DNA of 64,000 nucleotides from Sphingobium aromaticiconvertens (GCF_037154075.1 NZ_JBANRJ010000001.1:4335501-4399500), one strand, 5' to 3'; shown: positions 1-9,833, counted from the stretch's first letter. Made by a program: numbers and translations. Notes: generated from the sequence alone by a model not told the origin.

Positions 1-1399
1 TCCCTATGCTTCGTTGCTGCTGGAAGCGCGACAGGGCACGATCGCAGCGATCCCTGCAATGGCTTTCGCCGATCAGAAAGACCCGACCGACCCCCAACTG
101 GCCGCCTATTACAAGAACAACGCCAGCCGCTTCACCGTGCCCGAACAGCGGCGCATCCGCTATGCGCTGATCGACCGGACTCGCTTTGTACAGGCCTCCC
201 AGCCCAGCGATGCGGACGTGGCGGCCTATTACAACCGCAACAAGGCGCGCTATGCCGCGTCGGAAACCCGCAGCGTCGAACAGCTTGTCTTGCCGACCGA
301 GGCAGGCGCGAAGGCGATCGCCGACAAGGTCAAGGGCGGCACGACCCTCGCCGCCGCCGCGCAGGGCGCTGGTCTGTCCGTCTCCACCCTGTCCAAACAG
401 AACCGCGAGGCGCTGACTGGCGCCGCGTCCAAGGCCGTCGCCGACGCCGCTTTTGCTGCGGGCGAAGGCGCGCTGGTTGGCCCCGTGCGCGGATCGCTGG
501 GCTGGGTGCTGCTGAAGGTGACGGGCACCGAGCGCGTGGCTGCGCAGAGTCTGGCCGCGGTAAAGCCCCAGATCGTCGAAACGCTGCGTGCGGAAAATGA
601 GCAGAAGCTGCTCACAGACTTCACCGGTAAGATCGAGGATCAGATCGGCGATGGCGGCACCTTTGAAGAAGTGGTGAAGGATAACGGCCTGAAGCTGGAA
701 ACCACGCCCGCGCTGCTGTCCACCGGCCAGAATGTGAACGATCAAGCGTTTGTGCCCACGCCTGAGATCAAGGCGCTGCTCGCCCCCGTCTTTGGCATGA
801 GCGCCGATGACGATGCGCAGTTGGTACCGATCACGCCCAATGAGCGCTATGCGCTGGCCGCGCCAGGAGAGATCATCGCCGCCGCGCCGCCGCCACTTGC
901 CAAGGTAAAGCCCGCGATCGTAGCCCAATATAAGCTCAATCAGGGTAACCTGAAGGCAAAGGCGATGGCCGAACAGATTCAGGCGAAGGTCGCCAAGGGC
1001 GAAACGCTGGCGAAGGCGATGGCCGCTGCTGGTGTCGCCCTGCCCGCGCCGCAGACTGTGGGCGGCCGCCGGGCCGACGTGCTGCGTGGCGACCAGCGGC
1101 CCGAGCCTGCACTCGCCATGCTTTTCTCCATGGCGGCAAACAGCGTCAAGACGCTGCCGATCGGTCAGGATCGTGGCTATTTCGTCATCAAGCTGGACGG
1201 TATCAAGCGCGGCGACGCAGGCGGTCAGCCTGCCCTGGTCAATCAGGTCCGCGATCAGTTGGCGCAGGTGACAGGCGACGAATATGGCCAGCAGTTCGTC
1301 CGTGCGATCGAAAAAAACCTGGGTGTGACGCGCAATCCGAAGGCAGTTGCCGATGTGCAGCGCGCCCTGACCACCACCAACAACAGCGCGGGCCAGTAA
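1..1399 (+). CDS. ppiD: Periplasmic peptidyl-prolyl isomerase/chaperone PpiD-like, 5' truncated by window edge
   Basis: This is the C-terminal part of a SurA/PpiD-type folding factor; the reading frame is open from the first bases, so the N-terminal membrane anchor lies outside the window. A parvulin-like segment is visible from about residue 80 to 180, with the characteristic ending GPVRGSLGWVLLKV. It is followed by a long helical chaperone region rich in Ala, Lys and Gln and a second parvulin-like repeat (PIGQDRGYFVIKLDGI). PpiD proteins help newly exported outer-membrane proteins fold on the periplasmic face of the inner membrane. The stop lies 4 bases before trpE, so the two genes are probably co-transcribed. 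The family call is confident; the exact symbol is by similarity. Confidence 0.85.
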   Translation, partial: PYASLLLEARQGTIAAIPAMAFADQKDPTDPQLAAYYKNNASRFTVPEQRRIRYALIDRTRFVQASQPSDADVAAYYNRNKARYAASETRSVEQLVLPTEAGAKAIADKVKGGTTLAAAAQGAGLSVSTLSKQNREALTGAASKAVADAAFAAGEGALVGPVRGSLGWVLLKVTGTERVAAQSLAAVKPQIVETLRAENEQKLLTDFTGKIEDQIGDGGTFEEVVKDNGLKLETTPALLSTGQNVNDQAFVPTPEIKALLAPVFGMSADDDAQLVPITPNERYALAAPGEIIAAAPPPLAKVKPAIVAQYKLNQGNLKAKAMAEQIQAKVAKGETLAKAMAAAGVALPAPQTVGGRRADVLRGDQRPEPALAMLFSMAANSVKTLPIGQDRGYFVIKLDGIKRGDAGGQPALVNQVRDQLAQVTGDEYGQQFVRAIEKNLGVTRNPKAVADVQRALTTTNNSAGQ

Positions 1400-1403
1400 G
1401 CGC

Positions 1404-2933
1404 ATGACGGCGGCGGCGGAGCGGGTAAAGCCCGAAGGGATAGACGGCGTGCGCGCCGCGCTGGACGCGGGGCACTCTGCCCTCGTCTGGCGCCGCCAGA
1501 TCGCCGACACCGACACACCGATTTCCGCTGCGCTCAAACTGTTCCAACCCAACCGGGGTGACTTCCTGCTCGAATCGGTAGAGGGCGGCGCAGTGCGTGG
1601 CCGCTACAGCCTGATCGGCCTTGCCCCCGATCTCGTCTTCCGCGCCGAGGGCGAGAAGGCGGAAATCAACCGCAACTGGGCCAGCGATCCTGCGGCTTTC
1701 GTGGCAGAGGACAAGGGTGCGCTTGACGCCCTGCGCGCGCTGGTGGCCGAATGCCGGGCGAACATGGACCCGGCGCTGCCTTCCGCGCTCGCCTGCCTTG
1801 TCGGTTATTTCGGCTATGAGACGGTAGGGCTGGTGGAGAAGCTGCCCCGCCCCGTGCCCAATCCCATCGCCCTGCCCGACATGCTGTTCGTGCGGCCAAC
1901 CGTCATTCTGGTCTTCGATCGCCTGTCCGACGCCCTCTATCTGGTCGCACCCGTGTGGAAGGATAGCTTTACCGACAGCGAGCGCGCTATAGAGGCCGCG
2001 CTCGATCGGATCGACGCCGTCGCCGCGCGGCTGGCCGCGCCGATCCCGACAACCGCACCGCCCGCCGACATTGCCGACATCGCGGTGACGCCGGTGCTGG
2101 AGCCGGGCCGCTACGAGGCGATGGTCGATCGGGCAAAGGATTATATCGTCGCGGGCGACATTTTTCAGGTAGTGCTGGCGCAACGCTTCACCAGCCCCTT
2201 CACCCTGCCGCCGATCGCCCTCTATCGCGCGCTGCGGCGGATCAACCCCTCGCCCTTCCTCTATTATCTGGACCTGCCCGGCTTCGCGCTGATCGGCTCA
2301 AGCCCAGAGATTCTGGTGCGCGCGCGCGATGGAGAGGTCACGATCCGCCCGATCGCGGGCACCCGCCCACGCGGCAAAAATGCCGTCGAGGATGCCGCCA
2401 ATCGCGAAAGCCTGCTCGCCGACCCCAAGGAGCGCGCCGAGCATCTGATGCTGCTGGATCTGGGTCGCAACGATGTGGGTCGCGTCGCCAGCGCGGGCAG
2501 CGTTACCGTGACCGACAGCTATACGGTCGAATTTTACAGCCATGTCATGCACATCGTGTCCAACGTGGTTGGGCGCCTGTCCCCGGAAAAAGATGCACTC
2601 GACGCGCTATTCGCGGGTTTCCCGGCGGGCACCGTCTCCGGCGCGCCCAAGATTCGCGCCTGCCAGATCATCGCCGAACTGGAGCCTGAAACGCGCGGCG
2701 CCTATGCAGGCGGAGTCGGCTATTTCGGGCCGGACGGCAATATGGACAGCTGCATCGTCCTGCGTACAGCGGTGCTGAAGGACGGGGTCATGCATGTTCA
2801 GGCGGGTGCGGGCATCGTCGCGGATTCCACCGCCGAATATGAACAGCGCGAATGCGAGGCGAAGAGTGGCGCGCTGCTCGCCGCCGCACGCGAAGCCGTC
2901 ACGCTGGCGCGCGAGGGCCGGTTTGGCCAGTAG
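1404..2933 (+). CDS. trpE: Anthranilate synthase component I
   Basis: The 509-residue protein converts chorismate to anthranilate, the first committed step of tryptophan synthesis, with ammonia normally supplied by TrpG. The N-terminal feedback-binding region has LLESVEGG and RGRYSLIGL. The chorismate-binding domain has DIFQVVLAQRF, SSPEILVR, RPIAGTRPRGK, LLDLGRNDVGRV, FPAGTVSGAPKIRA and a late QAGAGIVADS motif. The length is normal for the family. The start is the ATG four bases after the ppiD stop. No trpG follows: the next gene is on the opposite strand and convergent, so the amidotransferase partner must be elsewhere. Confidence 0.96.
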   Translation: MTAAAERVKPEGIDGVRAALDAGHSALVWRRQIADTDTPISAALKLFQPNRGDFLLESVEGGAVRGRYSLIGLAPDLVFRAEGEKAEINRNWASDPAAFVAEDKGALDALRALVAECRANMDPALPSALACLVGYFGYETVGLVEKLPRPVPNPIALPDMLFVRPTVILVFDRLSDALYLVAPVWKDSFTDSERAIEAALDRIDAVAARLAAPIPTTAPPADIADIAVTPVLEPGRYEAMVDRAKDYIVAGDIFQVVLAQRFTSPFTLPPIALYRALRRINPSPFLYYLDLPGFALIGSSPEILVRARDGEVTIRPIAGTRPRGKNAVEDAANRESLLADPKERAEHLMLLDLGRNDVGRVASAGSVTVTDSYTVEFYSHVMHIVSNVVGRLSPEKDALDALFAGFPAGTVSGAPKIRACQIIAELEPETRGAYAGGVGYFGPDGNMDSCIVLRTAVLKDGVMHVQAGAGIVADSTAEYEQRECEAKSGALLAAAREAVTLAREGRFGQ

Positions 2934-2939
2934 AGGGGA

Positions 2940-3665
2940 TCAACGGCACGCGCGCCACTCCGTCGCGCCCCGTTCCGCCTGATCCAGATGAAAATGATCG
3001 CGATGCGCGGCGTTATAGTCGGGCGACAGCACCGTGGAGAACAGGTCGCAGGCGCCGTCGCGCACATCATGCAGGAAGGCAGCGTCCTTCCCCTCGCCTT
3101 TCCAGTCGTTGACCACACTGATCCGCCGCCCGTCCTTTAGTACGAACCCTGAAATGTCGATCGCGTCGGCTGTCGCATGTTCGCTGAAATCCCCCTGACT
3201 ACGGCCATACATGCGGCGACAGCTATAGCTGCCAAAATGGCTGATTGACCGGATCGGCTGACCGAAATGCCGCTGGGCGGCGGGCTGGACGACATGCCAT
3301 TCCCATAATTTGAGTGCGGCGACGACCGGACAGGATGGCGCTACCGCAGCGGGAGCAAGGATGATAGCGCCGCTGTCCGGTTTCAGCCGTACTGCGTCGG
3401 CATAGGCGCATTGGCCGTCCCCGCCTGGCTTCATCGCTGTGTAGGCGACCCCCGCCTTGTCCAGCAGCCCGCGACAACGCGCCGTGTCATCGGTCAGTGC
3501 CGCCAGTTTGCGCCCCGTGAACAGGCCGATGGGCTGGCCAAGGTCGATCTGTGTCCAGGGCAAATCCTGTGGCCGTTGCCGCAGGGAGGCGAATATTATG
3601 AAACCCGCGACACACAGCCCCACCAGCCAGGCGGAGATTCGCAATATGTGATGCACCTTCCGCAC
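2940..3665 (-). CDS. Extensin-like C-terminal domain protein (M15-type fold)
   Basis: The protein has 241 residues. A single N-terminal membrane segment or signal anchor (about residues 10-28) is followed by an extensin-like_C domain. The second half has the metal-binding pattern of DacB/M15-like peptidases: SEHATADAIDISGF and later AHRDHFHLD, with a C-x-x-x-F-x-x-V-L pattern between them. Family members are envelope proteins, probably acting on peptidoglycan, but the substrate is not established. It converges on trpE (stops 7 bases apart) and is followed upstream by the Nudix gene on the same strand. Confidence 0.85.
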   Translation of the reverse strand: MRKVHHILRISAWLVGLCVAGFIIFASLRQRPQDLPWTQIDLGQPIGLFTGRKLAALTDDTARCRGLLDKAGVAYTAMKPGGDGQCAYADAVRLKPDSGAIILAPAAVAPSCPVVAALKLWEWHVVQPAAQRHFGQPIRSISHFGSYSCRRMYGRSQGDFSEHATADAIDISGFVLKDGRRISVVNDWKGEGKDAAFLHDVRDGACDLFSTVLSPDYNAAHRDHFHLDQAERGATEWRACR

Positions 3666-3669
3666 GGGA

Positions 3670-4440
3670 TCAGTGACGACTGGCCCGCCGTAAAAGTTCC
3701 GATGTTACGGGATAGCCCAGATGATCGGGAATGCAGAGATGGCGACCATCGGCGCGCTCCTCCATCCAGGGCGTCACCTTTTCGACCGGAATTGCAGCGG
3801 CATGGGCCGCGATGGCGACGAAACTGTCGAACCGGGCCAACCGTTCAAGATTGCGCCGGGTCGGAAAGATCACCTTCCCCTCCCCTGCATCGCAGCGGGT
3901 AAGTATGGCCGCCGCGCTGGTCCACAGCAGATGGACATTCTCCGTCGCATCTTCCTGCGCCTCCTGCCCTTGCGGTGCTCGCGCAAGGTAGAAGCGGGTG
4001 TCGAACACGCGGGTCGCGCCTTCAATCATGGCGGGATGCCAGCGCGCGAAGGGCACGAGCGCATGCAGGTCCAGCGTCACCCCGCGCGCGGTCAGCAGGT
4101 CGGCGAAAGCAGCGCCCTCGACCATCGCCTGTCGCATCGTCGCCAACGCCTCCACCGGAAAGTCGTCAGGAAAGGCAATGCCCAAGCCGCTTTCTTCCAG
4201 TGTTTCCCGCACGGCGGCGATTCGGGCCGCGGCCTCGTCCAGCGGAAGGCTGATTTGCATCTGCTCCGCCAACAGAAGATCGGCAGCATCCACCGCCCCC
4301 CCCGGAAAGACCAGCGCGCCCGGCGCGAACGCCATCGTCGCGGCGCGTTCCATCAGCAATAAATCGGGAGGGCCATCGGGCCGGTCGCGCACCAGCACGA
4401 CGGTCGCCGCCGGTCGGGCGTGGGGAGCAGCTATCATCAT
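3670..4440 (-). CDS. Nudix hydrolase (NUDT19-like)
   Basis: The protein hydrolyses a nucleoside-diphosphate-linked substrate, probably CoA or a sugar nucleotide; the exact substrate cannot be read from sequence. The Nudix box is present but spread out, as in the NUDT7/NUDT19 subgroup: FPGGAVDAADL, a 20-residue insertion, then AVRETLEESGLG. An upstream TTG at 4470 would add ten residues, but the tandem ATG codons at 4440/4437 fit the family N-terminus better. It runs in the same direction as the extensin-like gene, 4 bases away, and starts just beyond the tRNA gene. Confidence 0.85.
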   Translation of the reverse strand: MMIAAPHARPAATVVLVRDRPDGPPDLLLMERAATMAFAPGALVFPGGAVDAADLLLAEQMQISLPLDEAAARIAAVRETLEESGLGIAFPDDFPVEALATMRQAMVEGAAFADLLTARGVTLDLHALVPFARWHPAMIEGATRVFDTRFYLARAPQGQEAQEDATENVHLLWTSAAAILTRCDAGEGKVIFPTRRNLERLARFDSFVAIAAHAAAIPVEKVTPWMEERADGRHLCIPDHLGYPVTSELLRRASRH

Positions 4441-4481
4441 TATTGGCTGTGTAGACGTTGCGGACTGCAACGGAAAGACCC

Positions 4482-4557
<76 letters not shown>

Positions 4558-4641
4558 AAGGTTTGCTGCCTATAGGTGAGGGATTGGCTCCACGCAACGG
4601 TCTTTTGCGCAATTTTTGGGGGCGCTACGGGCTGATGGCGA

Positions 4642-6312
4642 TCAGTCGTCAATGTTTCGGCGAAACGTTTCCGGCAGGAATAGCAGGCCGATGACCACGG
4701 TCGCGGCGGCCACGACCACCGGATACCAGAGGCCGTAATAAATGTTCCCCGTGGCTGCGACCATCGCAAAGGCTGTGGTCGGCAGGAAGCCGCCGAACCA
4801 GCCATTGCCGATATGATAGGGCAGCGACATGGACGTGTAGCGGATGCGGCTGGGGAACAGTTCGACCAGCATGGCCGCGATCGGGCCATAAACCATCGTC
4901 ACCAGCATCGCGAGCGCCCACAGGATCGCGACCACCGCCACCTTGTTGATTTGCGCGCTGTCCGCCTTCCCTGGATAGCCCGCCTCCGCAAGACCCGTCT
5001 TTAACTGGTCCTGAAAGCTGGCGATCGCGGCTGTCCGGGCTTCTCCCGACACACGCGTTGGCTCAGGCGCAGCAAAGCCGTCGTCGCCCACCTGTACCAT
5101 GGCTGGGGTGCCTGCGGGCGCATCGGCATTGGCGTAGCTGATCCCCGTCTTGGCCATATAGGCCTTGGCGATGTCGCAACTGGAGCTGTCGAACATGTTC
5201 TTGCCGACAGGATCGAACTGGAACGAGCATTCGGCCTGATGCGCGACAATCGTCACCGGAGCGGCCGCTTGCGCGGCGGCGAGCGCGGGGTTGGCGGCTG
5301 TGGTGAGCGCCCCGAATAGCGGGAAATAGGTAAGCGCGGCGAGCGCGCAGCCACCCAATATGATCGGCTTGCGCCCGATCTTGTCCGACAGCCAGCCGAA
5401 GACGACGAAGAAGGGCGTCGCAAGCGCCAGCGCGATGGCGATCAGGATATTGGCGGTCGCGCCATCCACCCGCAGCGTCTTTTCCAGAAAGAAAAGCGCA
5501 TAAAACTGCCCGGCATACCAGACCACCGCCTGCCCCATGACCGCGCCCAGCAGGGCTATGATGACCCAGCGCAGATTACCCCATTGGCCGAACGCCTCGG
5601 TCAGAGGCGCCTTCGACGTGGTGCCCTCATCCTTCATCTTCTGAAAGACCGGGCTTTCGTTGAGTTGCAGGCGTATCCACATCGACACGCCCAGCAGCAG
5701 GATCGAGATGAGAAAGGGCAGACGCCAGCCCCAGGCGGCGAACGCTTCCTCGCCCAATGCAAAGCGGAAGCCGATGACAACCAGCAACGCCGCGAATAGG
5801 CCGAAGGTCGCGGTTGTCTGTATCCAACTGGTGTAGAGGCCGCGCTTTCCCTCTGGCGCATGTTCGGCGACATAGGTGGCCGCGCCGCCATATTCGCCGC
5901 CCAGCGCCAGTCCCTGCGCCAACCGCATGATCAGCAGGATGATGGGCGCAGCAACCCCGATCGACGCGTAGTTGGGCAACAGGCCGACCGCGAAGGTCGA
6001 CAGGCCCATGATCCCCATGGTGACGAGAAAGGTGTTCTTGCGCCCCACCATGTCGCCGACCCGGCCGAACACCAGCGCGCCGAAGGGCCGCACCGCGAAC
6101 CCCGCGGCAAAGGCGGCGAGCGCGAAAATAAAGCCCGTCGTTTCATTCACGCCAGAGAAAAATTGCGCGGAAATATAGGTGGCGAGCAAGCCGTAGAGGT
6201 AGAAATCATACCATTCGAAAACGGTGCCGAGCGACGATGCGGCGATCACCAGCTTCTCATTCTGCGTGGCTGCGTGATGCTGTGGCAGATCGTCCCCTTG
6301 CGCGCTAACCAT
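4642..6312 (-). CDS. MFS transporter, metabolite:H+ symporter (MHS) family
   Basis: This is a 12-helix inner-membrane transporter related to the ShiA/KgtP/ProP group, which import small carboxylates or zwitterions with protons. Family signatures are ASSLGTVFEWYDFYLYG in helix 1, GRVGDMVGRKN in loop 2-3, RLAQGLALGGEYGGA in helix 4 and GWLSDKIGRKP in the second half. A soluble insertion of about 100 residues lies late in the second half, before the helix beginning INKVAVVAILWALAMLV. The ATG at 6312 is preferred over an upstream in-frame one because GGGAGAG precedes it and the family N-terminus begins there. The substrate is unknown. Confidence 0.9.
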   Translation of the reverse strand: MVSAQGDDLPQHHAATQNEKLVIAASSLGTVFEWYDFYLYGLLATYISAQFFSGVNETTGFIFALAAFAAGFAVRPFGALVFGRVGDMVGRKNTFLVTMGIMGLSTFAVGLLPNYASIGVAAPIILLIMRLAQGLALGGEYGGAATYVAEHAPEGKRGLYTSWIQTTATFGLFAALLVVIGFRFALGEEAFAAWGWRLPFLISILLLGVSMWIRLQLNESPVFQKMKDEGTTSKAPLTEAFGQWGNLRWVIIALLGAVMGQAVVWYAGQFYALFFLEKTLRVDGATANILIAIALALATPFFVVFGWLSDKIGRKPIILGGCALAALTYFPLFGALTTAANPALAAAQAAAPVTIVAHQAECSFQFDPVGKNMFDSSSCDIAKAYMAKTGISYANADAPAGTPAMVQVGDDGFAAPEPTRVSGEARTAAIASFQDQLKTGLAEAGYPGKADSAQINKVAVVAILWALAMLVTMVYGPIAAMLVELFPSRIRYTSMSLPYHIGNGWFGGFLPTTAFAMVAATGNIYYGLWYPVVVAAATVVIGLLFLPETFRRNIDD

Positions 6313-6443
6313 AATCTCTCCCGATGCGGTTCTTGTCCGACAATAGAGAAACGATTTCACGGATCGGCGCAAGGGCGCTCGCAGACTTGCGCGCCTTCCC
6401 AGCCGATGCGACAGCGCAGGCGACCAATGAAGGCCTGCCCGAT

Positions 6444-6557
6444 ATGCCCACCATCCTTCTGCTGATCCTGTCCAACCTGTTCATGACGGTCGCCTGATAC
6501 TGGCATCTGAAGGGCGGCATGGCGGCGGTCGGCTTCCTTTTTACCGGGCGCGGTTGA
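6444..6557 (+). pseudogene. Broken DUF486 (DMT-like small membrane protein) fragment
   Basis: Reading from the ATG gives MPTILLLILSNLFMTVA, then a TGA, then YWHLKGG in the same frame. This matches the start of DUF486/DMT-family small membrane proteins, in which the corresponding stretch reads roughly SNVFMTFAWYGHL, so a Trp codon appears to have become TGA. Only about 37 codons are left of a normal length near 115. It sits between the transporter and cstA and looks like a decaying remnant. The family assignment is from memory of the motif only. Confidence 0.5.
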
Positions 6558-6615
6558 GTTACCCGCATTTGGGCTTAGGGTGCGGCCAAACCGATTTTAA
6601 CAGCGTGAGAAGCCG

Positions 6616-8664
6616 ATGACCCGACATCTTCCATGGATCATCATAGCGATTTTGGGCGCGGTCGCGCTATCGGTGGTCGCGGTATCGCGTGGCGAGGCGG
6701 TCAACGCGCTGTGGATCGTGGTCGCGGCGGTGAGCTGTTTCCTCGTCGCCTATCGCTATTATACGCTGTTCATCGGGCGGACGGTCATGCGGCTGGATGC
6801 GGGCCGCCCCACTCCCGCCATCCGCCGCGCCGATGGCCTCGACTATGTCGCGACCGACAAGGCCGTGTTGTTTGGCCATCATTTCGCGGCGATCGCGGGC
6901 GCGGGGCCGCTGGTCGGGCCGGTGCTGGCCGCGCAGATGGGCTATCTCCCCGGAACGCTGTGGATCATCGTGGGCGTGGTGCTGGCGGGCGCGGTGCAGG
7001 ACTTCATGATCCTGTTCATCTCCATGCGCCGCGACGGCAAGTCGCTGGGCGAGTTGATCCGCATGGAAATGGGGCAGGTCGCGGGCACCATCGCGCTGTT
7101 CGGCGCCTTCATGATCATGGTCATCATCCTTGCCGTGCTGGCGCTGATCGTCGTCAAGGCGCTGGCGGAAAGTCCGTGGGGCATGTTCACCGTGGCGGCT
7201 ACCGTGCCGCTCGCCATGTTCATGGGCGTCTATACCCGCTGGATACGGCCGGGGCGGATTGGTGAGGTATCGCTGCTGGGCCTGGTGGGCCTGTTGGCCG
7301 CGATCGTCTATGGGCAGGCGATTGCGCAGTCGCCCGTCTGGGGACCGATCTTCACTTTCACGCCGATTCAGCTGTGCTGGATATTGATCGGCTATGGCGC
7401 GGTCGCTTCCGTGCTGCCTGTCTGGCTGTTGCTGGCACCGCGCGATTATTTGTCAACTTTCCTGAAGATCGGCGCGATTGCGGCGCTCGCCATCGGCATC
7501 GTCATCATGGCCCCGCCACTGAAGATGCCCGCGCTGACCCAGTTTGCCGCGGGTGGCGGGCCGGTCTGGTCGGGTGGCCTCTTCCCCTTCCTGTTCATCA
7601 CCATCGCCTGCGGCGCGGTGTCGGGATTCCATGCTCTTATAGCCAGCGGCACCACGCCCAAGCTGATCGCCAGCGAAGCCCATGCGCCAATGATCGGCTA
7701 TGGCGCGATGCTGATGGAGGCGTTCGTGGCGATCATGGCGCTGGTCGGCGCCTCGATCCTGGACCCCGGCATCTATTTCACCATGAACAGCCCCGGTGCG
7801 CTGATCGGCACCGACGCCGCCAGCGCGTCCGCCGCCGTCACCGCCATGGGCTTCCCCATCTCCCCCGATCTCATCGCCCAGACGGCGAAGGATGTGGGCG
7901 AACATAGCATCATCTCCCGCGCGGGCGGCGCACCGACGCTCGCGGTGGCGATGGCGGAAATCTTCTCCCATGTCGTCGGCGGCCCGGCGATGAAGGCCTT
8001 CTGGTATCACTTCGCGATTCTTTTCGAGGCACTGTTCATCCTGACCGCCGTGGATGCAGGCACGCGCGCCGGGCGCTTCATGCTGCAGGATCTGATCGCG
8101 CTGGCCGTCCCGTCCTTCAAGAACACATCCAGCCAGATACCGGCCTTTGTCGCCACCGGCCTGTGCGTGGCGGCATGGGGCTTCTTCCTTTATCAAGGTG
8201 TCACCGATCCGCTGGGCGGGGTGAACACGCTATGGCCGGTGTTCGGCATTTCCAATCAGATGCTGGCCGCCATCGCGCTGATGCTCGGCACCGCCGTCCT
8301 CTTCCGCATGAAGCAGGATCGTTATGCCTGGGTGACGATCCTACCAGCCGCATGGCTGCTGATTTGCACCCTGTCGGCGGGCTGGTTGAAGCTGGCATCG
8401 GTCGATCCCAAGGTCGGCTTCCTCTCCCATGCCGCAACGTTCAGCGACGCGGCGGCGCGCGGTGAACTCCTCTCCCCCGCCAAGTCAATGGCGGAAATGC
8501 AGCGCATCATTTTCAACGACCGCGTCGATGCCGCGCTGGTAGCGCTGTTCCTGGCGGTCGTGTTGGCGGTGCTGTTCTTCACCATCCGCACCTGCATCGC
8601 CGCGCGGCGGACGGATGCGCCAACCACACGGGAAATCCCGTCCACGATGGTCCCGGCAGAATGA
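6616..8664 (+). CDS. cstA: Carbon starvation protein A, peptide/pyruvate transporter
   Basis: This is a 682-residue polytopic inner-membrane protein. Diagnostic CstA stretches are VLFGHHFAAIAGAGPLVGP, VGVVLAGAVQDFMILF, RDGKSLGELIR, TIACGAVSGFHALIASGTT and VDAGTRAGRFMLQD. Proteins of this family (CstA, BtsT) import pyruvate and possibly peptides during nutrient limitation. The stop overlaps the start of the small ybdD-type gene by four bases (ATGA), the standard pairing for this family. The stretch just upstream, including the DUF486 remnant, shows no other gene. Confidence 0.95.
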   Translation: MTRHLPWIIIAILGAVALSVVAVSRGEAVNALWIVVAAVSCFLVAYRYYTLFIGRTVMRLDAGRPTPAIRRADGLDYVATDKAVLFGHHFAAIAGAGPLVGPVLAAQMGYLPGTLWIIVGVVLAGAVQDFMILFISMRRDGKSLGELIRMEMGQVAGTIALFGAFMIMVIILAVLALIVVKALAESPWGMFTVAATVPLAMFMGVYTRWIRPGRIGEVSLLGLVGLLAAIVYGQAIAQSPVWGPIFTFTPIQLCWILIGYGAVASVLPVWLLLAPRDYLSTFLKIGAIAALAIGIVIMAPPLKMPALTQFAAGGGPVWSGGLFPFLFITIACGAVSGFHALIASGTTPKLIASEAHAPMIGYGAMLMEAFVAIMALVGASILDPGIYFTMNSPGALIGTDAASASAAVTAMGFPISPDLIAQTAKDVGEHSIISRAGGAPTLAVAMAEIFSHVVGGPAMKAFWYHFAILFEALFILTAVDAGTRAGRFMLQDLIALAVPSFKNTSSQIPAFVATGLCVAAWGFFLYQGVTDPLGGVNTLWPVFGISNQMLAAIALMLGTAVLFRMKQDRYAWVTILPAAWLLICTLSAGWLKLASVDPKVGFLSHAATFSDAAARGELLSPAKSMAEMQRIIFNDRVDAALVALFLAVVLAVLFFTIRTCIAARRTDAPTTREIPSTMVPAE

Positions 8665-8846
8665 GCAACTTCCTCACCACCCTGCGGCAGACTGCACGGC
8701 TAATGGTCGGAATGCCTGACTATGACGTCTATCTGCGCCACATGCGCGAGCATCATGCCGATGCGCCGGTGATGGACCGCGTCACCTTCTTCCGTGACCG
8801 GCAGGAGGCCCGCTATGGCGGGAAGAATGGCGGGCGCTGCTGCTAA
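8661..8846 (+). CDS. ybdD: YbdD/YjiX family small protein (DUF466)
   Basis: The 61-residue protein is translationally coupled to cstA through an ATGA overlap. It carries the family motifs MVGMPDYDVYLRHM and FFRDRQEARYGG, with a Cys-rich end. In enterobacteria the partner proteins accompany the CstA/BtsT transporters; their precise role is not settled. It converges on the XdhC-like gene, overlapping its end by four bases. Confidence 0.9.
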   Translation: MSNFLTTLRQTARLMVGMPDYDVYLRHMREHHADAPVMDRVTFFRDRQEARYGGKNGGRCC

Positions 8847-9760
8847 CGCTTGCCGTTGAAACGGGCGATCATCCCAGCCGCGATCGACAGCGCGATTTCC
8901 GCCGCGCCGACCGCGCCAATGTCCAGCCCCGCCGGGCCGTCGATCCGGGCAAGATCATCAGCGGAAAAACCCAGCGCAGATAACCGTTCCAACCGGGCGG
9001 CATGGCTTTTGCGCGATCCCAATGCGGCGACATAGCCGGCACCCCCACGCAACGCCGCCTCCAGCGCCGGATCGTCGATCTTGATGTCATGACTGAGTGT
9101 CACGATCGCCGTGGAGGCACCGGGATGGCGAACAGCAATCGCCTCGTCGGGCCAGCGATCGTCCAGTTCCACGCCGGGGAAGCGCTCTTCCGTCAGGAAC
9201 CGCCCCCGCGGGTCGATGACGATGGGCGTGACGCCGATCGCCTGCGCCAACGGCACCAGCGACTGGGCGATCTGGACCGCGCCGACGATCAACAAGCGAC
9301 GCGGAGGATCGTAGCGGTTGACGAACTGGCCTGCAATTTCGCCCTCCACCGTGATGCCGGTGGCCAGATCGGTGGAAAGCGCGAGCCCCTGCCCGCCCTC
9401 CGCCGATCGGGCGATGCGCGCGAAATGATCGGGATCAAAGCCTCGTTCGCCCACCGGCTGGACCAGCACCGCAATCTCTCCACCGCAGGGCAGCCCGACC
9501 GCCCAGGCATCGCCATCGGCCACCCCATAGGTCTCCAGATGCGCGGGCCGCCCAGCAATCACCTCAGCCGCGCGTTGCAACACATCGCTTTCGACGCAGC
9601 CCCCGGAAATCGAGCCTTCGAACCGGCCATCGCGATGCACGATCATATGGCTGCCGCGTGGACGCGGCGCAGATCCCCAGGTGGACACCACAGTCGCCAG
9701 CGCCATGGGTGCGCCGTGCCATGCGATGCCCTTTTCTATAACCGGGCCATTATCGTTCAT
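8843..9760 (-). CDS. XdhC family protein (molybdenum hydroxylase maturation or CoxI-like)
   Basis: The protein resembles XdhC/CoxI, which handle the molybdenum cofactor for xanthine dehydrogenase-like enzymes. The N-terminal domain has TWGSAPRPRGSHM and GSISGGCVESDV; the C-terminal Rossmann domain has LLIVGAVQIAQSL, TLSHDIKIDDPAL and YVAALGSRKSHAAR. The start is taken at the ATG giving MNDNGPVIEKG, because the upstream extension is not conserved-looking. No molybdenum hydroxylase genes are nearby, so the partner enzyme is elsewhere. The glycine-rich VGAV replaces the more usual GAGH-type dinucleotide loop, which could affect nucleotide binding. Confidence 0.85.
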   Translation of the reverse strand: MNDNGPVIEKGIAWHGAPMALATVVSTWGSAPRPRGSHMIVHRDGRFEGSISGGCVESDVLQRAAEVIAGRPAHLETYGVADGDAWAVGLPCGGEIAVLVQPVGERGFDPDHFARIARSAEGGQGLALSTDLATGITVEGEIAGQFVNRYDPPRRLLIVGAVQIAQSLVPLAQAIGVTPIVIDPRGRFLTEERFPGVELDDRWPDEAIAVRHPGASTAIVTLSHDIKIDDPALEAALRGGAGYVAALGSRKSHAARLERLSALGFSADDLARIDGPAGLDIGAVGAAEIALSIAAGMIARFNGKR

Positions 9761-9833
9761 GTGGACGGGAACTCCATGGATGATCTGGTCCGCATGTCGC
9801 CATGCCGACGCCACAACGCAAGGGCCACGAAAA

